Shown in pieces: positions 1-8,545 of a stretch of 64,000 nucleotides of DNA. Numbering within the stretch: the stretch's first letter is position 1; the number at the start of each line of letters is the position of its first letter. The translations under genes were made by a program, and so were the position numbers. The DNA is taken from contig NZ_PJRT01000031.1 of the NCBI RefSeq assembly GCF_002858935.1, positions 214,241-278,240 on the forward strand, written 5' to 3'. This stretch comes from Pantoea endophytica. Lineage in GTDB: Bacteria > Pseudomonadota > Gammaproteobacteria > Enterobacterales > Enterobacteriaceae. The notes beneath the pieces are model-generated. The model saw nothing but the letters and a program-made list of their open reading frames with translations, did no database searches and was not told where the DNA came from.

Positions 1-1
1 T

Positions 2-871
2 GTGGTGGCGTGGGGCGTGAATTTTGTGGTGATTAAGCTGGGCCTGCAGGATATGCCGCCTTTTTTACTGGCGGGATTGCGGTTTAGCCTGGTGGCGTTT
101 CCGGCAATCTTGTTTGTGAAGCGTCCGGCGATTCCGCTGCGCTGGCTGATCGTCTACGGCATGACCATCAGCTTTGGCCAGTTCGCCTTTCTGTTCCTCG
201 CCATCAAGCTGGGCATGCCGGCAGGATTGGCGTCGCTGGTGTTACAGGCGCAGGCCTTCTTCACGCTGCTGTTGGGGGCGCTGTTCCTGGCGGAGAAGTT
301 ACGCTGGAATCATGTAGTCGGCATTTTGGTGGCGACGCTCGGCATGTTTATGCTGGCAACCGCAGGCATGGCAGGCCAAACCACAGCGGGCATTACGCTC
401 ACTACCATGATGCTGACGCTGGCTGCGGCGCTGTCGTGGGGCCTCGGCAATATCACCAACAAAATCATTTTGCGTAACCGCAAAGTGCCGGTGATGTCGC
501 TGGTGGTGTGGAGTGCGCTGGTGCCGATCGTGCCGTTCTTTGCCTGCTCATGGCTGTTCGATGGCGAAGCGGCGATTGTCACCAGCCTGCTGCACATTTC
601 ACTGCAAACGGTGTTGGCGCTGATCTATCTCGCCTTTATCGCCACCATTGTCGGCTACGCGATATGGGGTAATTTGCTGAGCCGCTATGAAACCTGGCGC
701 GTGGCACCGCTGTCGCTGCTGGTGCCGGTGGTGGGGATTCTCAGTGCGGCGCTGATTCTCGGTGAAACCTTGTCGATTCAGCAGATGATCGGCGTTTCAG
801 TGATCATCCTCGGCCTGCTGGTGAATGTGTTTGGCGGCATGGTGAGTCAGCGATTATTGGTGCGCACCTAA
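2..871 (+). CDS. eamA: EamA-family cysteine/O-acetylserine exporter, 5' end missing
   Basis: Inner-membrane drug/metabolite-transporter (DMT) superfamily protein, expected to export cysteine-pathway metabolites. The reading frame is open to the window edge, and the first visible residues (VAWGVNFVVIKLGL) match about residue 14 of the ~299-residue E. coli EamA from memory, so roughly a dozen N-terminal residues are missing. The 289 visible residues hold two EamA repeats with about ten hydrophobic segments. The C-terminal repeat carries the family signature YETWRVAPLSLLVPVVG. It is followed by a strong terminator and converges on ibpA. The substrate is inferred from family similarity only; a paralogous DMT exporter remains possible. 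Confidence 0.82.
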   Translation: MVAWGVNFVVIKLGLQDMPPFLLAGLRFSLVAFPAILFVKRPAIPLRWLIVYGMTISFGQFAFLFLAIKLGMPAGLASLVLQAQAFFTLLLGALFLAEKLRWNHVVGILVATLGMFMLATAGMAGQTTAGITLTTMMLTLAAALSWGLGNITNKIILRNRKVPVMSLVVWSALVPIVPFFACSWLFDGEAAIVTSLLHISLQTVLALIYLAFIATIVGYAIWGNLLSRYETWRVAPLSLLVPVVGILSAALILGETLSIQQMIGVSVIILGLLVNVFGGMVSQRLLVRT

Positions 872-874
872 ACA

Positions 875-903
875 AAAACGCCGCTTTTCAGCGGCGTTTT
901 TTT
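875..903. terminator. Bidirectional terminator between eamA and ibpA
   Basis: GCCGC-TTTTCA-GCGGC type stem with an A-run on the left and a T-run on the right (AAAACGCCGC / GCGGCGTTTTTTT). It can end both the rightward eamA transcript and the leftward ibpA transcript. Confidence 0.85.
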
Positions 904-917
904 AACTCACATCCTGA

Positions 918-1331
918 TTACAGAATTTCGATACGACGCGGTTTCGCCTCTTCCGGGACAATGCGAATCAGATCGATGCTCAGCAGACCATTTTCCAGAC
1001 GCGCATCGCGCACCGTGATGTGATCGGCCAGCTGGAATTTGCGCTCGAAGTTGCGCTCGGCGATACCCTGATACAGGTATTTACGCTCCGGCTGCTCTTC
1101 AGGATGTGCGCCACGCACCACCAGCACGTTGTCATGCGAGGTGATATCTAACTCGCTCTGAGCAAAGCCCGCCACGGCAATGGTGATACGGTAGAAATTC
1201 TCATCCACCAGCTCAACGTTATACGGAGGGTAGCCACCATTGGCCTGGTTTTGGTTGGACTCAAGCAGGTTAAACAGGCGATCGAAACCAATGGCAGAAC
1301 GATAAAGTGGGGTGAGATCAAAGTTACGCAT
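918..1331 (-). CDS. ibpA: Small heat shock protein IbpA
   Basis: Holdase chaperone of the alpha-crystallin/Hsp20 family that binds unfolding proteins and hands aggregates to DnaK/ClpB. The product is 137 residues, the usual length for E. coli IbpA. It starts [20 protein letters not shown], has the alpha-crystallin domain at about residues 35-125, and ends with the conserved I-x-I motif (IEI, 134-136). The ATG at 1331 is chosen because an AGGAG lies 7-8 bases upstream and the homologous N-terminus begins there; a longer in-frame extension runs through the untranslated leader. E. coli has ibpB directly downstream of ibpA; here eamA follows instead, so this is a lone IbpA, at least at this locus. 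Expression is probably sigma-32 driven and thermometer controlled (see separate entries). Confidence 0.95.
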   Translation of the reverse strand: MRNFDLTPLYRSAIGFDRLFNLLESNQNQANGGYPPYNVELVDENFYRITIAVAGFAQSELDITSHDNVLVVRGAHPEEQPERKYLYQGIAERNFERKFQLADHITVRDARLENGLLSIDLIRIVPEEAKPRRIEIL

Positions 1332-1430
1332 AATAAGACTCCTGATATTCAGCAAGTTTAGGCAACCTTCCACCATGGACAGGTTGTGCAGTCCGTTGCT
1401 GTCCCTTCCGGCAACAGCAACAAGACCGTT
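1332..1430 (-). ncRNA. Probable ROSE-type RNA thermometer in the ibpA 5' UTR
   Basis: A ~100-base leader separates the sigma-32 promoter from the ibpA start. Near the start, the element TTGCT (about 1346-1354 read leftwards) stands upstream of the AGGAG ribosome site, the arrangement in which the conserved U(U/C)GCU of ROSE elements pairs with the Shine-Dalgarno sequence at low temperature. A second pairing unit is visible further upstream (GTTGCTGTTGCC versus GGGACAGCAAC). ROSE control of ibpA is established in E. coli; its presence here is inferred from position and motif. Confidence 0.65.
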
Positions 1431-1435
1431 CCTTA

Positions 1436-1464
1436 AAAGTGGGTGCAGCCTGGTCGCTTTCAAG
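1436..1464 (-). promoter_or_regulatory. Sigma-32 heat-shock promoter of ibpA
   Basis: Read on the minus strand: -35 CTTGAAA (1458-1464), 14-base spacer, -10 CCCACTTT (1436-1443). This closely fits the sigma-32 consensus CTTGAAA-N13/14-CCCCATNT. Confidence 0.8.
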
Positions 1465-1614
1465 GGCTGATGCGTATTTTTTTAAAGCAAATCTGACGAT
1501 ATGACATACACTCAGGGGACCAATCGCCTGAGATCCAAGACGCAGCCACAGAGCTTTGCTTAACGTCAGGTGACACACTCCAGCCAGGGCCATGCCATGA
1601 CTGAAGGGATGATG

Positions 1615-1977
1615 ATGATGAATATGATGAAACGCTTTCCACTCACAGCTGTGCTGGTTTGCAGTACCTTTGTTACTTCAGGTTGCTCCAGCGTTATGTC
1701 TCACACTGGCGCCAGTCAGGGCTACTATCCCGGCACGCGCGCCAGCGCAGAGATGATCACTGACGACAACACCAGCTGGGCGATCAAGCCGCTGGCGCTG
1801 ATCGATCTCCCGTTCTCAGCGGTGATGGACACCGTGCTGCTGCCGTGGGATTACTTCCGTTCTGACGACGATAAAAGTAAGGATTCGATTCACGAGCGCG
1901 TGATGCAGAGCGAAAAAATGGCCGGCACGCAAGCCAGCCTGGCGACCGCCGCGTCTATGCCCGCGCAGCCGCACTGA
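1615..1977 (+). CDS. yidQ: YidQ-type DUF1375 lipoprotein
   Basis: Small predicted lipoprotein next to ibpA, the same neighbourhood as E. coli yidQ. The product has a short basic N-terminus, a hydrophobic signal segment and a lipobox-like stretch ending in Cys24 (VTSGC), then the family core GCSSVMSHTG ... YPGTRASAEM ... LPWDYFRSDDD. Several in-frame starts exist (GTG 1570, ATG 1597, and an ATG run at 1609-1629). I prefer 1615 because AAGGG at 1604-1608 sits 6 bases upstream; 1618 or 1624 would work nearly as well. The last 23 bases overlap the 3' end of yidR on the other strand. Biochemical function is unknown; an envelope location is inferred from the signal. Confidence 0.82.
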   Translation: MMNMMKRFPLTAVLVCSTFVTSGCSSVMSHTGASQGYYPGTRASAEMITDDNTSWAIKPLALIDLPFSAVMDTVLLPWDYFRSDDDKSKDSIHERVMQSEKMAGTQASLATAASMPAQPH

Positions 1978-3217
1978 CGCAAAACAGCTGCCGCCAGCCG
2001 TCCACTTCCCGCATATAAGCGATCTTTTCGCCATCCGGCGACCAGACCACTGCATCACCGGATGGCGCATGATCGCTACGTGGCGTTAAGCGCGTACAGG
2101 CTCCCGTCGCCATTTCACAGCGCATCACACTGTTATCACAGATAAAGCATATCGCGCCGCCTTGTGGATGCCAGCTAAAGGCCGACTGAATGCTGCTCGC
2201 CAGCTGCGTCACCTGGCGTGGCTGGCCGCCATTCGGTGAAACCGTCCACAGCTGAATCACGCCCTGTTCGTCCGCCAGCAAAAAGGCGATGGCGCTGCCA
2301 TCCGCGGAGGCGCGCAGCCAGTGGCGCGGTTGCAGCGCCAGGCCATGGGTGTGCGTGATGCGTCGCTGCTGCACGCCAGCTGGCGGCGCAGGCAATTTAT
2401 CCGCCGTGCCCTGTAAGGGCGAAGCGCCCGCTTTGGCGTAATCGGCTAACGCGGCGGGCAGATCCACCACAAACACTTCCGGCACTTTGTCGCCGTTGGC
2501 GGCGCGCGTATCACCGATAAAGGCGATGGCCCAGCGCTGCCAGCTGCCATCCGCTTTCTGATAGCCTTGATTCCCGATCCAGCACTCTTCATAGGCGCGG
2601 TCAATCTGGTCGCTGCCCGGCTGAGGATCGCGCTGCGTCTGGCTGACCAGCACGCAATAATGGCTGCCCTCATATTCACGCGGATGCTGTTTAGGCGGAC
2701 ACACCGGATGCAGCGGCACGGCCACGCCGACGTTACGCAGGTCGTCGCCAGCATCCTTTTCATGCATCACATGATCGTTGTAGGTAAAGCTCAGGCGCGA
2801 ACCATCCGGGCTGAAGACGTGGACATGCGAGCCACCGCGCAGCGCGCCAGGCGTGTAGGGCGCGGTGATGTCGCAGGCATCGAGGTTCTCGGCGATGCCT
2901 TGCTGCACGATCACGCCGCGTCGGTGATGAAAATCGTAGCGCCAGTGCGCATCCGGATGTTCCGGACCATGAATGCAAACGTAACGCGGCGGCAAATCCG
3001 GACTGACGGTGACCACGCCAACGTGCGCGCCATCGCGAGCCTGATACAACACTTCAACGGCACCGCTCGCCACGTTGACGCGCTCGATAGTCAGGCTGGT
3101 AAAAGAGGCGCCGGAAGGTCGCACATCAAATGCCAGCCACTGGCTGTCGCCGGTCCAGACGTTGATGTTGGTAAGTTGATGATGACGCGCGGCAAAGGTG
3201 ATTTGTTTTTCTGACAT
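1955..3217 (-). CDS. yidR: YidR, DUF3748 beta-propeller-like protein
   Basis: 420-residue protein matching E. coli YidR by content and by position next to yidQ. It contains repeated beta-strand units with TolB/WD-like signatures (DSQWLAFDVRP near the N-terminus, FSPDGSRLSF mid-protein, WSPDGEKIAY near the C-terminus), suggesting a beta-propeller. There is no clear signal peptide, so it is probably cytoplasmic. The ATG at 3217 is chosen because GGAAGG lies 7 bases upstream; the upstream in-frame ATG at 3232 overlaps that ribosome site. No catalytic motif is recognised and the function is unknown. Confidence 0.8.
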   Translation of the reverse strand: MSEKQITFAARHHQLTNINVWTGDSQWLAFDVRPSGASFTSLTIERVNVASGAVEVLYQARDGAHVGVVTVSPDLPPRYVCIHGPEHPDAHWRYDFHHRRGVIVQQGIAENLDACDITAPYTPGALRGGSHVHVFSPDGSRLSFTYNDHVMHEKDAGDDLRNVGVAVPLHPVCPPKQHPREYEGSHYCVLVSQTQRDPQPGSDQIDRAYEECWIGNQGYQKADGSWQRWAIAFIGDTRAANGDKVPEVFVVDLPAALADYAKAGASPLQGTADKLPAPPAGVQQRRITHTHGLALQPRHWLRASADGSAIAFLLADEQGVIQLWTVSPNGGQPRQVTQLASSIQSAFSWHPQGGAICFICDNSVMRCEMATGACTRLTPRSDHAPSGDAVVWSPDGEKIAYMREVDGWRQLFCVSAAARA

Positions 3218-3297
3218 GAGGCAACCTTCCATCTAACAGTTGCCGGATAAATTACGTGATTCTGCAGTGAGAAGCAGCAATTTCGCCGCGGTTGATT

Positions 3298-3358
3298 GCG
3301 CAATGAACGGCGCCGCTACGGATTGTGCCCGTATTTGTAGCGGCGCGATTCATCGCGC
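3298..3358. repeat. Paired inverted REP-like repeats (BIME-type)
   Basis: Two copies of a 22-base palindromic unit face each other: GTAGCGGCGCGATTCATCGC at 3337-3356 and the near-identical reverse copy at 3298-3319. The inner ends pair perfectly over 10 bases (GCGCCGCTAC / GTAGCGGCGC). It lies between the dgoT stop and the yidR start and may act as a transcript end or mRNA stabiliser. Confidence 0.7.
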
Positions 3359-3362
3359 GAAT

Positions 3363-4658
3363 TTATTCACCTACGCGTTTTACATCACCGACCAGCAGGA
3401 TGTAGGAGAGCGCGCCAATCAGCGCCACCGCCGAGATATACACCAGCGCCGGTGCAAAGCCGTAATCCTGCGCCAGATAACCCACCACCAGCGGCACGGT
3501 GATGCCACCCAAGCCGCCAACAAAGTTAAACATGCCGCCCGTCAAACCAATCAGGCGCACCGGTGCCAGCGAGGAGACCAGCGACCAGGTAATTGAGGCG
3601 AAGCCGTTGCCGAAGAAGGCGATCGCCATCAGCGTCATAATCCATATCGGATCGTTGGTGTAGTTCGCGCCCATGATGCAGGTGGAGATCAGCAGACCGC
3701 AGATGATCGGCGTTTTGCGCGCAAAGCCGAGCGAACGGCCACTGCGCACCAGACGATCGGCGACGATACCCGAGAGAATCACGCCAACGAATGCCGCGAG
3801 GAAGGGCACGGTGGTCATGAAGCCCGCGGTGAGCGCCGCGATATGTTTTTCCTGCGTCAGATAGTTCGGGAACCAGGTCAGGAAGAACCACAGCGTGGAT
3901 GTGACGGCGAACTGGCCAAGATAGACGCCGCACAGCTTGCGGTGGAACACCAGTTTCCAGTCGGCGGCGGTAAGTTTGGTGCGGGCTTTCTTTTCGCTCG
4001 GCGCATCGCCATCCACCATCGCGCCACCTTCACGGATGTAATCCAGCTCGGCTTTATTGATGCCTTTGCTTTGGCTGGGTGCCTGATAGAACTTAATCCA
4101 GATGAACGACCAGATGATGCCGATGCCGCCGGTAATAATGAAGACCCAATGCCAGCTCAGCAGTTCCTGAATCCAGATCAGCAAGGGCGTGAGGAACGCC
4201 AGACCAACAAACTGACCGGACGTGTAGAAGCCGACGGCGGAAGCGCGCTCTTGCTCCGGGAACCAGCTGGTCACCAGCCGGTTATTGGTCGGGAAAGCCG
4301 GCGCTTCAAATATGCCGGTAATCGCACGCAGACCAATTAATGATAATAAGCCGGTGGCAAAACCCTGCAATAACGTCGCAACCGACCAGCCAAAGATGGC
4401 AATAAAATAGGTTAAGCGTGAACCCACGCGATCAAGGAACCAGCCGCCGGGAATCTGGCATAACGTATATAACCAGGCAAAGGCCGAAAATACATAACCC
4501 ATTTGCGCTTTAGTAATACCGAACTCTTCCTGAATATGCGCGGAAGCGACGGCTAAATTAGCGCGATCGACATAACAAATGACCACCGTAATAAATATCA
4601 TCAGCAGAGTGATATAACGACGGCGCGTCGGTTTGGCGTGAACAGCAGAGAGATCCAT
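3363..4658 (-). CDS. dgoT: D-galactonate:H+ symporter DgoT
   Basis: Major facilitator superfamily, anion:cation symporter family; imports D-galactonate across the inner membrane. The 431 residues (E. coli 430) show twelve hydrophobic segments. Diagnostic stretches are [20 protein letters not shown] after TM1, the DRVGSR motif between TM2 and TM3, and [16 protein letters not shown] in the second half. The ATG at 4658 is chosen for GGAG 7 bases upstream and agreement with the family N-terminus; a 12-residue upstream extension lacks support. It is the last dgo gene, but is separated from dgoD by 307 bases containing a palindromic repeat, so dgoT expression may be attenuated or partly independent. 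Confidence 0.95.
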   Translation of the reverse strand: MDLSAVHAKPTRRRYITLLMIFITVVICYVDRANLAVASAHIQEEFGITKAQMGYVFSAFAWLYTLCQIPGGWFLDRVGSRLTYFIAIFGWSVATLLQGFATGLLSLIGLRAITGIFEAPAFPTNNRLVTSWFPEQERASAVGFYTSGQFVGLAFLTPLLIWIQELLSWHWVFIITGGIGIIWSFIWIKFYQAPSQSKGINKAELDYIREGGAMVDGDAPSEKKARTKLTAADWKLVFHRKLCGVYLGQFAVTSTLWFFLTWFPNYLTQEKHIAALTAGFMTTVPFLAAFVGVILSGIVADRLVRSGRSLGFARKTPIICGLLISTCIMGANYTNDPIWIMTLMAIAFFGNGFASITWSLVSSLAPVRLIGLTGGMFNFVGGLGGITVPLVVGYLAQDYGFAPALVYISAVALIGALSYILLVGDVKRVGE

Positions 4659-4841
4659 GGTGTTTCTCCGTAATCGGTTTTGCCGTTTGGGCACGACAGA
4701 GCACGCCCCGGCAAATGTAGGGTAGCGATATCAAAGGTAAAACCGCGTCAGCGGTAAATAAGCTGTGCCGGGAAACAGGCTGAACGCAGCCCTATGCCTT
4801 ATTTCACCGGCATATAATTATCGAGATTTAATAAAATTTAA

Positions 4842-4964
4842 TACCCTAAAGAATTCGAGTTGCAGAAAGGCGGCAAACGAATGAATCCCCCGGAGCTTAC
4901 ACTAGTAAGTGACTGGGGTGAATGAGCGCAGCCAACGCATCTGCAGCTTGAATTATGACGGGTA
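4842..4964. repeat. Long imperfect palindrome (intergenic repeat) between dgoD and dgoT
   Basis: 123-base element with TACCC at the left end and GGGTA at the right. The outer arms pair imperfectly (AATTCGAGTTGCAG at 4851-4864 with CTGCAGCTTGAATT at 4941-4954), and the centre is CTTACACTAGTAAG. The rest of the gap (4659-4841) is AT-rich and shows no gene. The element resembles intergenic repeats I remember from other Enterobacterales and shares its core with the element at 13077-13197. Confidence 0.75.
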
Positions 4965-4965
4965 T

Positions 4966-6114
4966 TTACCATTCAGCGACTGAACCGTCCGGGAATCGCC
5001 ATAATGGATTACGCCAGTCAGGGGCATTTTTACTGCGCTCGATCACCAGCTCTTCGTTAATTTCCACGCCGAGGCCCGGTTTATTTAACGGATAGAAATG
5101 ACCATCATCCATTTTAAAATCGTCTTTATTGATCACGTAATCGAGCAGTTCAGCGCCCTGATTATAGTGAATCCCCATGCTTTGCTCCTGGAACACCGCA
5201 TTGCGTGACACGAAGTCAACGTGCAGGCACGCAGCCAGCGCAATTGGGCCGAGCGGACAGTGAGGCGCCAGCGCCACATCGTAAGATTCGGCCATCGCGG
5301 CAATTTTGTAGCACTCGGTGATACCGCCCGCGTGTGACAGATCCGGTTGCAGAATCGCCAGTCCACCCGCTTCCAGCACGCGTTTGAACTCGAAGCGCGA
5401 GAACATGCGTTCGCCAGCGGCGATCGGAATATGAGTCTGCGCCGCCAGACGCGGATAATATTCCGCCTGCTCCGCCAGCACCGGCTCTTCGATAAACAGC
5501 GGGCGATACGGCTCCAGCTCTTTGATCAGCACTTTTGCCATTGGCGCGCTGACGCGGCCGTGGAAATCGAGGCCAAATTCAATCTCTTTACCGAAGGCTT
5601 CACGAATTTGCGCCACGGTATTCACCGCGTCATCGACTTTGCGCGCGTTATCGATAATGCCCATCTCTTCGCAGCCGTTGAGTTTGAAGGTATCAAAACC
5701 GATGGTGCGCAGTTTCTTGATGCCATCAATCACATCGGCCGGACGATCGCCGCCCACCCAGCTGTAGGCTTTGATGCTGTCACGCACTAATCCGCCAAGC
5801 AGTTGATAAACCGGCACGCCGAGCGCTTTGCCTTTGATATCCCACAACGCCTGATCGATACCGGCGATGGCGCTCATCAGGATCGGGCCGCCGCGATAGA
5901 AGCCGCCGCGATACATCACCTGCCATAAGTCGTTGATGCGCGCTGGATCCTGACCAATCAGGTATTCCGACAGCTCATGCACCGCCGCTTCCACGCTGCG
6001 CGCGCGGCCTTCAATCACCGGTTCGCCCCAGCCAACGATGCCTTCGTCAGTTTCGATTTTCAGGAACATCCAGCGCGGCGGCAGGCGATAAGTGGTCAGT
6101 TTGGTAATTTTCAT
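4966..6114 (-). CDS. dgoD: D-galactonate dehydratase
   Basis: Enolase-superfamily enzyme (mandelate racemase subgroup, Mg2+-dependent) converting D-galactonate to 2-dehydro-3-deoxy-D-galactonate, step one of the DeLey-Doudoroff pathway. It has 382 residues, identical in length to E. coli DgoD. Metal ligands D183 (GLDFHG), E209 (FIEEP) and E235 (AAGERM) and catalytic H185 and H285 (LAPHCPLGP) are all present. The N-terminal capping domain covers about residues 1-110, and the barrel domain follows. The start overlaps the dgoA stop by 4 bases (ATGA), indicating translational coupling in the dgo operon. Confidence 0.97.
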   Translation of the reverse strand: MKITKLTTYRLPPRWMFLKIETDEGIVGWGEPVIEGRARSVEAAVHELSEYLIGQDPARINDLWQVMYRGGFYRGGPILMSAIAGIDQALWDIKGKALGVPVYQLLGGLVRDSIKAYSWVGGDRPADVIDGIKKLRTIGFDTFKLNGCEEMGIIDNARKVDDAVNTVAQIREAFGKEIEFGLDFHGRVSAPMAKVLIKELEPYRPLFIEEPVLAEQAEYYPRLAAQTHIPIAAGERMFSRFEFKRVLEAGGLAILQPDLSHAGGITECYKIAAMAESYDVALAPHCPLGPIALAACLHVDFVSRNAVFQEQSMGIHYNQGAELLDYVINKDDFKMDDGHFYPLNKPGLGVEINEELVIERSKNAPDWRNPLWRFPDGSVAEW

Positions 6115-6728
6115 CGTACAGCGTCCTTATATGCAGCAATAAATGCGCGAGCTTGTTCCACAGTGCGTGACAGCGGTTGACCGGCGCGATAGAGATCGCT
6201 GCCTAAGCCCGCGCCAATGCAGCCTGCGGCCATAAATTCATGCAGGTTTTCCGGCGTCACGCCGCCCACGGCAAACACCGGCACCTCTGGCGGCAGCACC
6301 GCTTTCAGCGCTTTGATGTAGCCCGGACCAAAGGCTGACGATGGGAAAATTTTCAGCGCCTGCGCACCGGCCTGTAAGGCGGTGAACGCTTCTGTCGCGG
6401 TAGCGCAACCGGCGGCAACGATCATCCCTTTGGCGACCGCCTGGCGGATCACCGCAGCATCGGTGTTCGGTGTGACAACCAATTTGCTGTTCAGCGTCGC
6501 CAACTCATCGACCTGCGCCGGATTCAGCACCGTACCGGCGCCAATCAGCGCTTTATCGCCGAAGGTTTTCACCATCGCGCCGATGCTTTTCGCCCACTCC
6601 GGCGAGTTGAGCGGGATTTCAATCGCATCGAAACCCGCTTCAATCAGCGCGCCAACGTGCGCTTCGGCTTCATCCGGCGTGATGCCGCGCAGAATGGCGA
6701 TCAGCGGGACTTTAGTTTGCCAGGACAT
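6111..6728 (-). CDS. dgoA: 2-dehydro-3-deoxy-6-phosphogalactonate aldolase
   Basis: Class I KDPG/KDPGal aldolase splitting 2-dehydro-3-deoxy-6-phosphogalactonate into pyruvate and glyceraldehyde 3-phosphate, the last step of galactonate breakdown. It has 205 residues like E. coli DgoA. The Schiff-base lysine is K126 in [12 protein letters not shown], and E37 in EIPLNSP is the conserved general acid/base region. The ATG at 6728 has AAGGAG about 8 bases upstream; the frame could begin two codons earlier at a TTG, which is less likely. Its 5' end overlaps the end of dgoK by 17 bases and its 3' end overlaps dgoD by 4. Confidence 0.96.
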   Translation of the reverse strand: MSWQTKVPLIAILRGITPDEAEAHVGALIEAGFDAIEIPLNSPEWAKSIGAMVKTFGDKALIGAGTVLNPAQVDELATLNSKLVVTPNTDAAVIRQAVAKGMIVAAGCATATEAFTALQAGAQALKIFPSSAFGPGYIKALKAVLPPEVPVFAVGGVTPENLHEFMAAGCIGAGLGSDLYRAGQPLSRTVEQARAFIAAYKDAVR

Positions 6729-7590
6729 TCGCAATACTCCTTATTCCGTGCTGGAAAGCACGATCGCCTTCCAGCGTGACTGAATCCATGCCGATAAACT
6801 GCAGCGCCTGCTGATAACGTTGCGCCAGCGCGCTACCGGCAATAATGGTGATCGGTTGGCTTGCGGCGTCGGCCTGTTGCGTCATCAGCGCCACTTCGTG
6901 ACCAATCAGCAAGCCTGAAAGAAAGTCGCTGATATGGCGGCGATCGCGCGCGCCGAGTACGTGTGAAGCACGCACTTCAAACAGGCGCGACAGAATCGAG
7001 GCATCGTTGCTGCCGACTTGCACACCTGCGCGGAAAGCCGCCGCGTTCTCTTGCTGTTCGGGTAAACCTGCGCCAACCAGCGACTGTTTGAGCAGCAGAT
7101 GATGCAGTTCGCCGGTCATCACGGTGCGGAAATCCAGCACGCGATCCTGTTCCATCTGCACCCATTTGGCGTGCGTGCCTGGCATCACATAGAGCGGCGC
7201 AGGCTGCAGTTCCAGCGCGCCAAGCAGCTGCGTCTCTTCACCGCGCATCACGTTGTAGTTGTCGGCACGTTCGACGCTCAATCCCGGCACGATCCACGCT
7301 TTATCCTCGACGCGCGTCAGGCGGCTAGCGATGTCGCACAGCGCCACCGGGCAGGAGAGATAGGGCACCGACAGCCAGCCGGCATTGCTGCCTACCATGC
7401 CCGCCATCACCACCGGCACGTCATCGACTGGCCAACCTGCGGTGACGCTGGCAAACACCTCGGCTGGTGTGCGATCGCCCAGGCGCGTGACGCCGGCTTC
7501 CGAACGACGCTCATCGATGCAAACGCCGGCTTGGTAATGCCAGGCGCGCAGGTTGGTTGAGCCCCAATCAATCGCGATATAGCTGGTCAC
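6712..7590 (-). CDS. dgoK: 2-dehydro-3-deoxygalactonokinase
   Basis: Phosphorylates 2-dehydro-3-deoxygalactonate at C6 with ATP. It has 292 residues, normal for DgoK. The N-terminal phosphate-binding loop of the sugar-kinase/actin fold is visible (IDWGSTNLRAW, residues 7-17), as is the family-specific PGTHAKWV. It lies between dgoR (4-base overlap at its start) and dgoA (overlap at its end), so the first genes of the operon are tightly coupled. Confidence 0.95.
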   Translation of the reverse strand: MTSYIAIDWGSTNLRAWHYQAGVCIDERRSEAGVTRLGDRTPAEVFASVTAGWPVDDVPVVMAGMVGSNAGWLSVPYLSCPVALCDIASRLTRVEDKAWIVPGLSVERADNYNVMRGEETQLLGALELQPAPLYVMPGTHAKWVQMEQDRVLDFRTVMTGELHHLLLKQSLVGAGLPEQQENAAAFRAGVQVGSNDASILSRLFEVRASHVLGARDRRHISDFLSGLLIGHEVALMTQQADAASQPITIIAGSALAQRYQQALQFIGMDSVTLEGDRAFQHGIRSIANVLAN

Positions 7591-8285
7591 ATAATCTCCT
7601 TGAGTCGCGCCGTTGAGCTGGCAATCATCGCTTTCGCCGCCTGCTCGGCAGCATCGCCATCCTGATGACGAATGGCATCAAACAGCGCTTTATGTTCGGC
7701 AAGCGTACGCGGCATGTTGCCTTCGTCCGCCATGTAAGTTTGCGCGAACACCGCTTTTTGCAGCTGGCTGATCGCCACGTTGAGCTGCTGCAGCACCGGA
7801 TTGTGTACCGAATTCAGCACCGCTTCGTGATAGCGGATATCCGCTTCATTAAAGGCATCACGATTGAGATGGTTGGCCACCATGTCGTTGTACGCCAGTT
7901 CAATCGCAGCCAGATCGCTTGAGGTGGCGCGCTCGGCAGACCAGCGTGCAATCTGCGGCTCGACCAGCACACGCACTTCGTTCATGGCGGCAATCAGACG
8001 CGGGTCCTGATCGTGCGCCAGCGCCCACTGCAATACGTCGCTATCCAGATAGTTCCAGTGATTGCGCGGCGTGACGAACGCGCCACGATAGCGTTTCATC
8101 TCCATCAAGCGTTTCGCCATCAGCGAGCGAAACACTTCGCGGATGATATTGCGCGAGGTGCCGAAGCGTTCACACAGCTCAGCTTCCGCGGGTAACGCCG
8201 CGCCCGGCACAAACTTGCCGGCCACAATCTCTTCACCCAGCGTCAGGATGATGCGCTCTGTTTTGCTTAGTTGTTCTTGCGTCAT
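7587..8285 (-). CDS. dgoR: GntR-family galactonate operon repressor DgoR
   Basis: FadR-subfamily (FCD) transcriptional regulator that in E. coli represses the dgo genes until D-galactonate binds. It has 232 residues (E. coli 229). The N-terminal winged helix lies at about residues 8-75, with GntR signature PAEAELCERFGTSRNIIREV, and is followed by an all-helical FCD ligand domain carrying the metal/ligand histidine positions (RYHEAVL, EHKALFDAI). It is the first gene of dgoRKADT, overlaps dgoK by 4 bases, and probably autoregulates through the operators at 8374-8405. Confidence 0.94.
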   Translation of the reverse strand: MTQEQLSKTERIILTLGEEIVAGKFVPGAALPAEAELCERFGTSRNIIREVFRSLMAKRLMEMKRYRGAFVTPRNHWNYLDSDVLQWALAHDQDPRLIAAMNEVRVLVEPQIARWSAERATSSDLAAIELAYNDMVANHLNRDAFNEADIRYHEAVLNSVHNPVLQQLNVAISQLQKAVFAQTYMADEGNMPRTLAEHKALFDAIRHQDGDAAEQAAKAMIASSTARLKEIM

Positions 8286-8373
8286 GATGTTCCATTCAGT
8301 GAAAGGCAGGTACGCATCAGATTACTGCTTTCGCCTGGCGAAGCCTAACGGCCGCCCTGACCTGCGTTGTCGA

Positions 8374-8405
8374 TTGTAGTACCATTAATCCAAGTTGTAC
8401 TACAA
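8374..8405. promoter_or_regulatory. Two probable DgoR operators upstream of dgoR
   Basis: TTGTACTACAA at 8395-8405 is a perfect 11-base palindrome around a central C, and TTGTAGTACCA at 8374-8384 differs by one base. Their centres are 21 bases apart, two helical turns. The sequence matches the TTGTA(G/C)TACA(A/T) site that I recall being reported for E. coli DgoR. Confidence 0.78.
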
Positions 8406-8444
8406 TGTGGATCACAAAATAGACAAGTCATGTGTCATAACGCG

Positions 8445-8513
8445 ATAAGGTCGCCATAAATGGCGACCTTATGAAGGCTTGGTGAGATTTGAAGTGTCGC
8501 CATGTATGGCGAC
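8445..8513. repeat. Two GGTCGCCAT-type palindromic repeats
   Basis: A perfect 28-base palindrome at 8445-8472 (arms ATAAGGTCGCCAT, 2-base loop) is followed by an 18-base palindrome of the same core at 8496-8513 (GTCGCCATGTATGGCGAC). They lie between the end of yidA and the dgoR promoter and probably isolate the two units. The core resembles the yidC terminator stem at 18730. Confidence 0.75.
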
Positions 8514-8545
8514 CTAAAAACAGCGTGACGAGGAATAACGAGGGT

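Noticed and set aside
2567..3214. Plus-strand open frame (215 residues) opposite yidR
   Set aside because: Shadow of yidR with no recognisable motif.
8406..8416. CRP-like TGTGGATCACA near the dgo operators
   Set aside because: The half-sites are too close for a CRP dimer (TGTGA-N6-TCACA needed).
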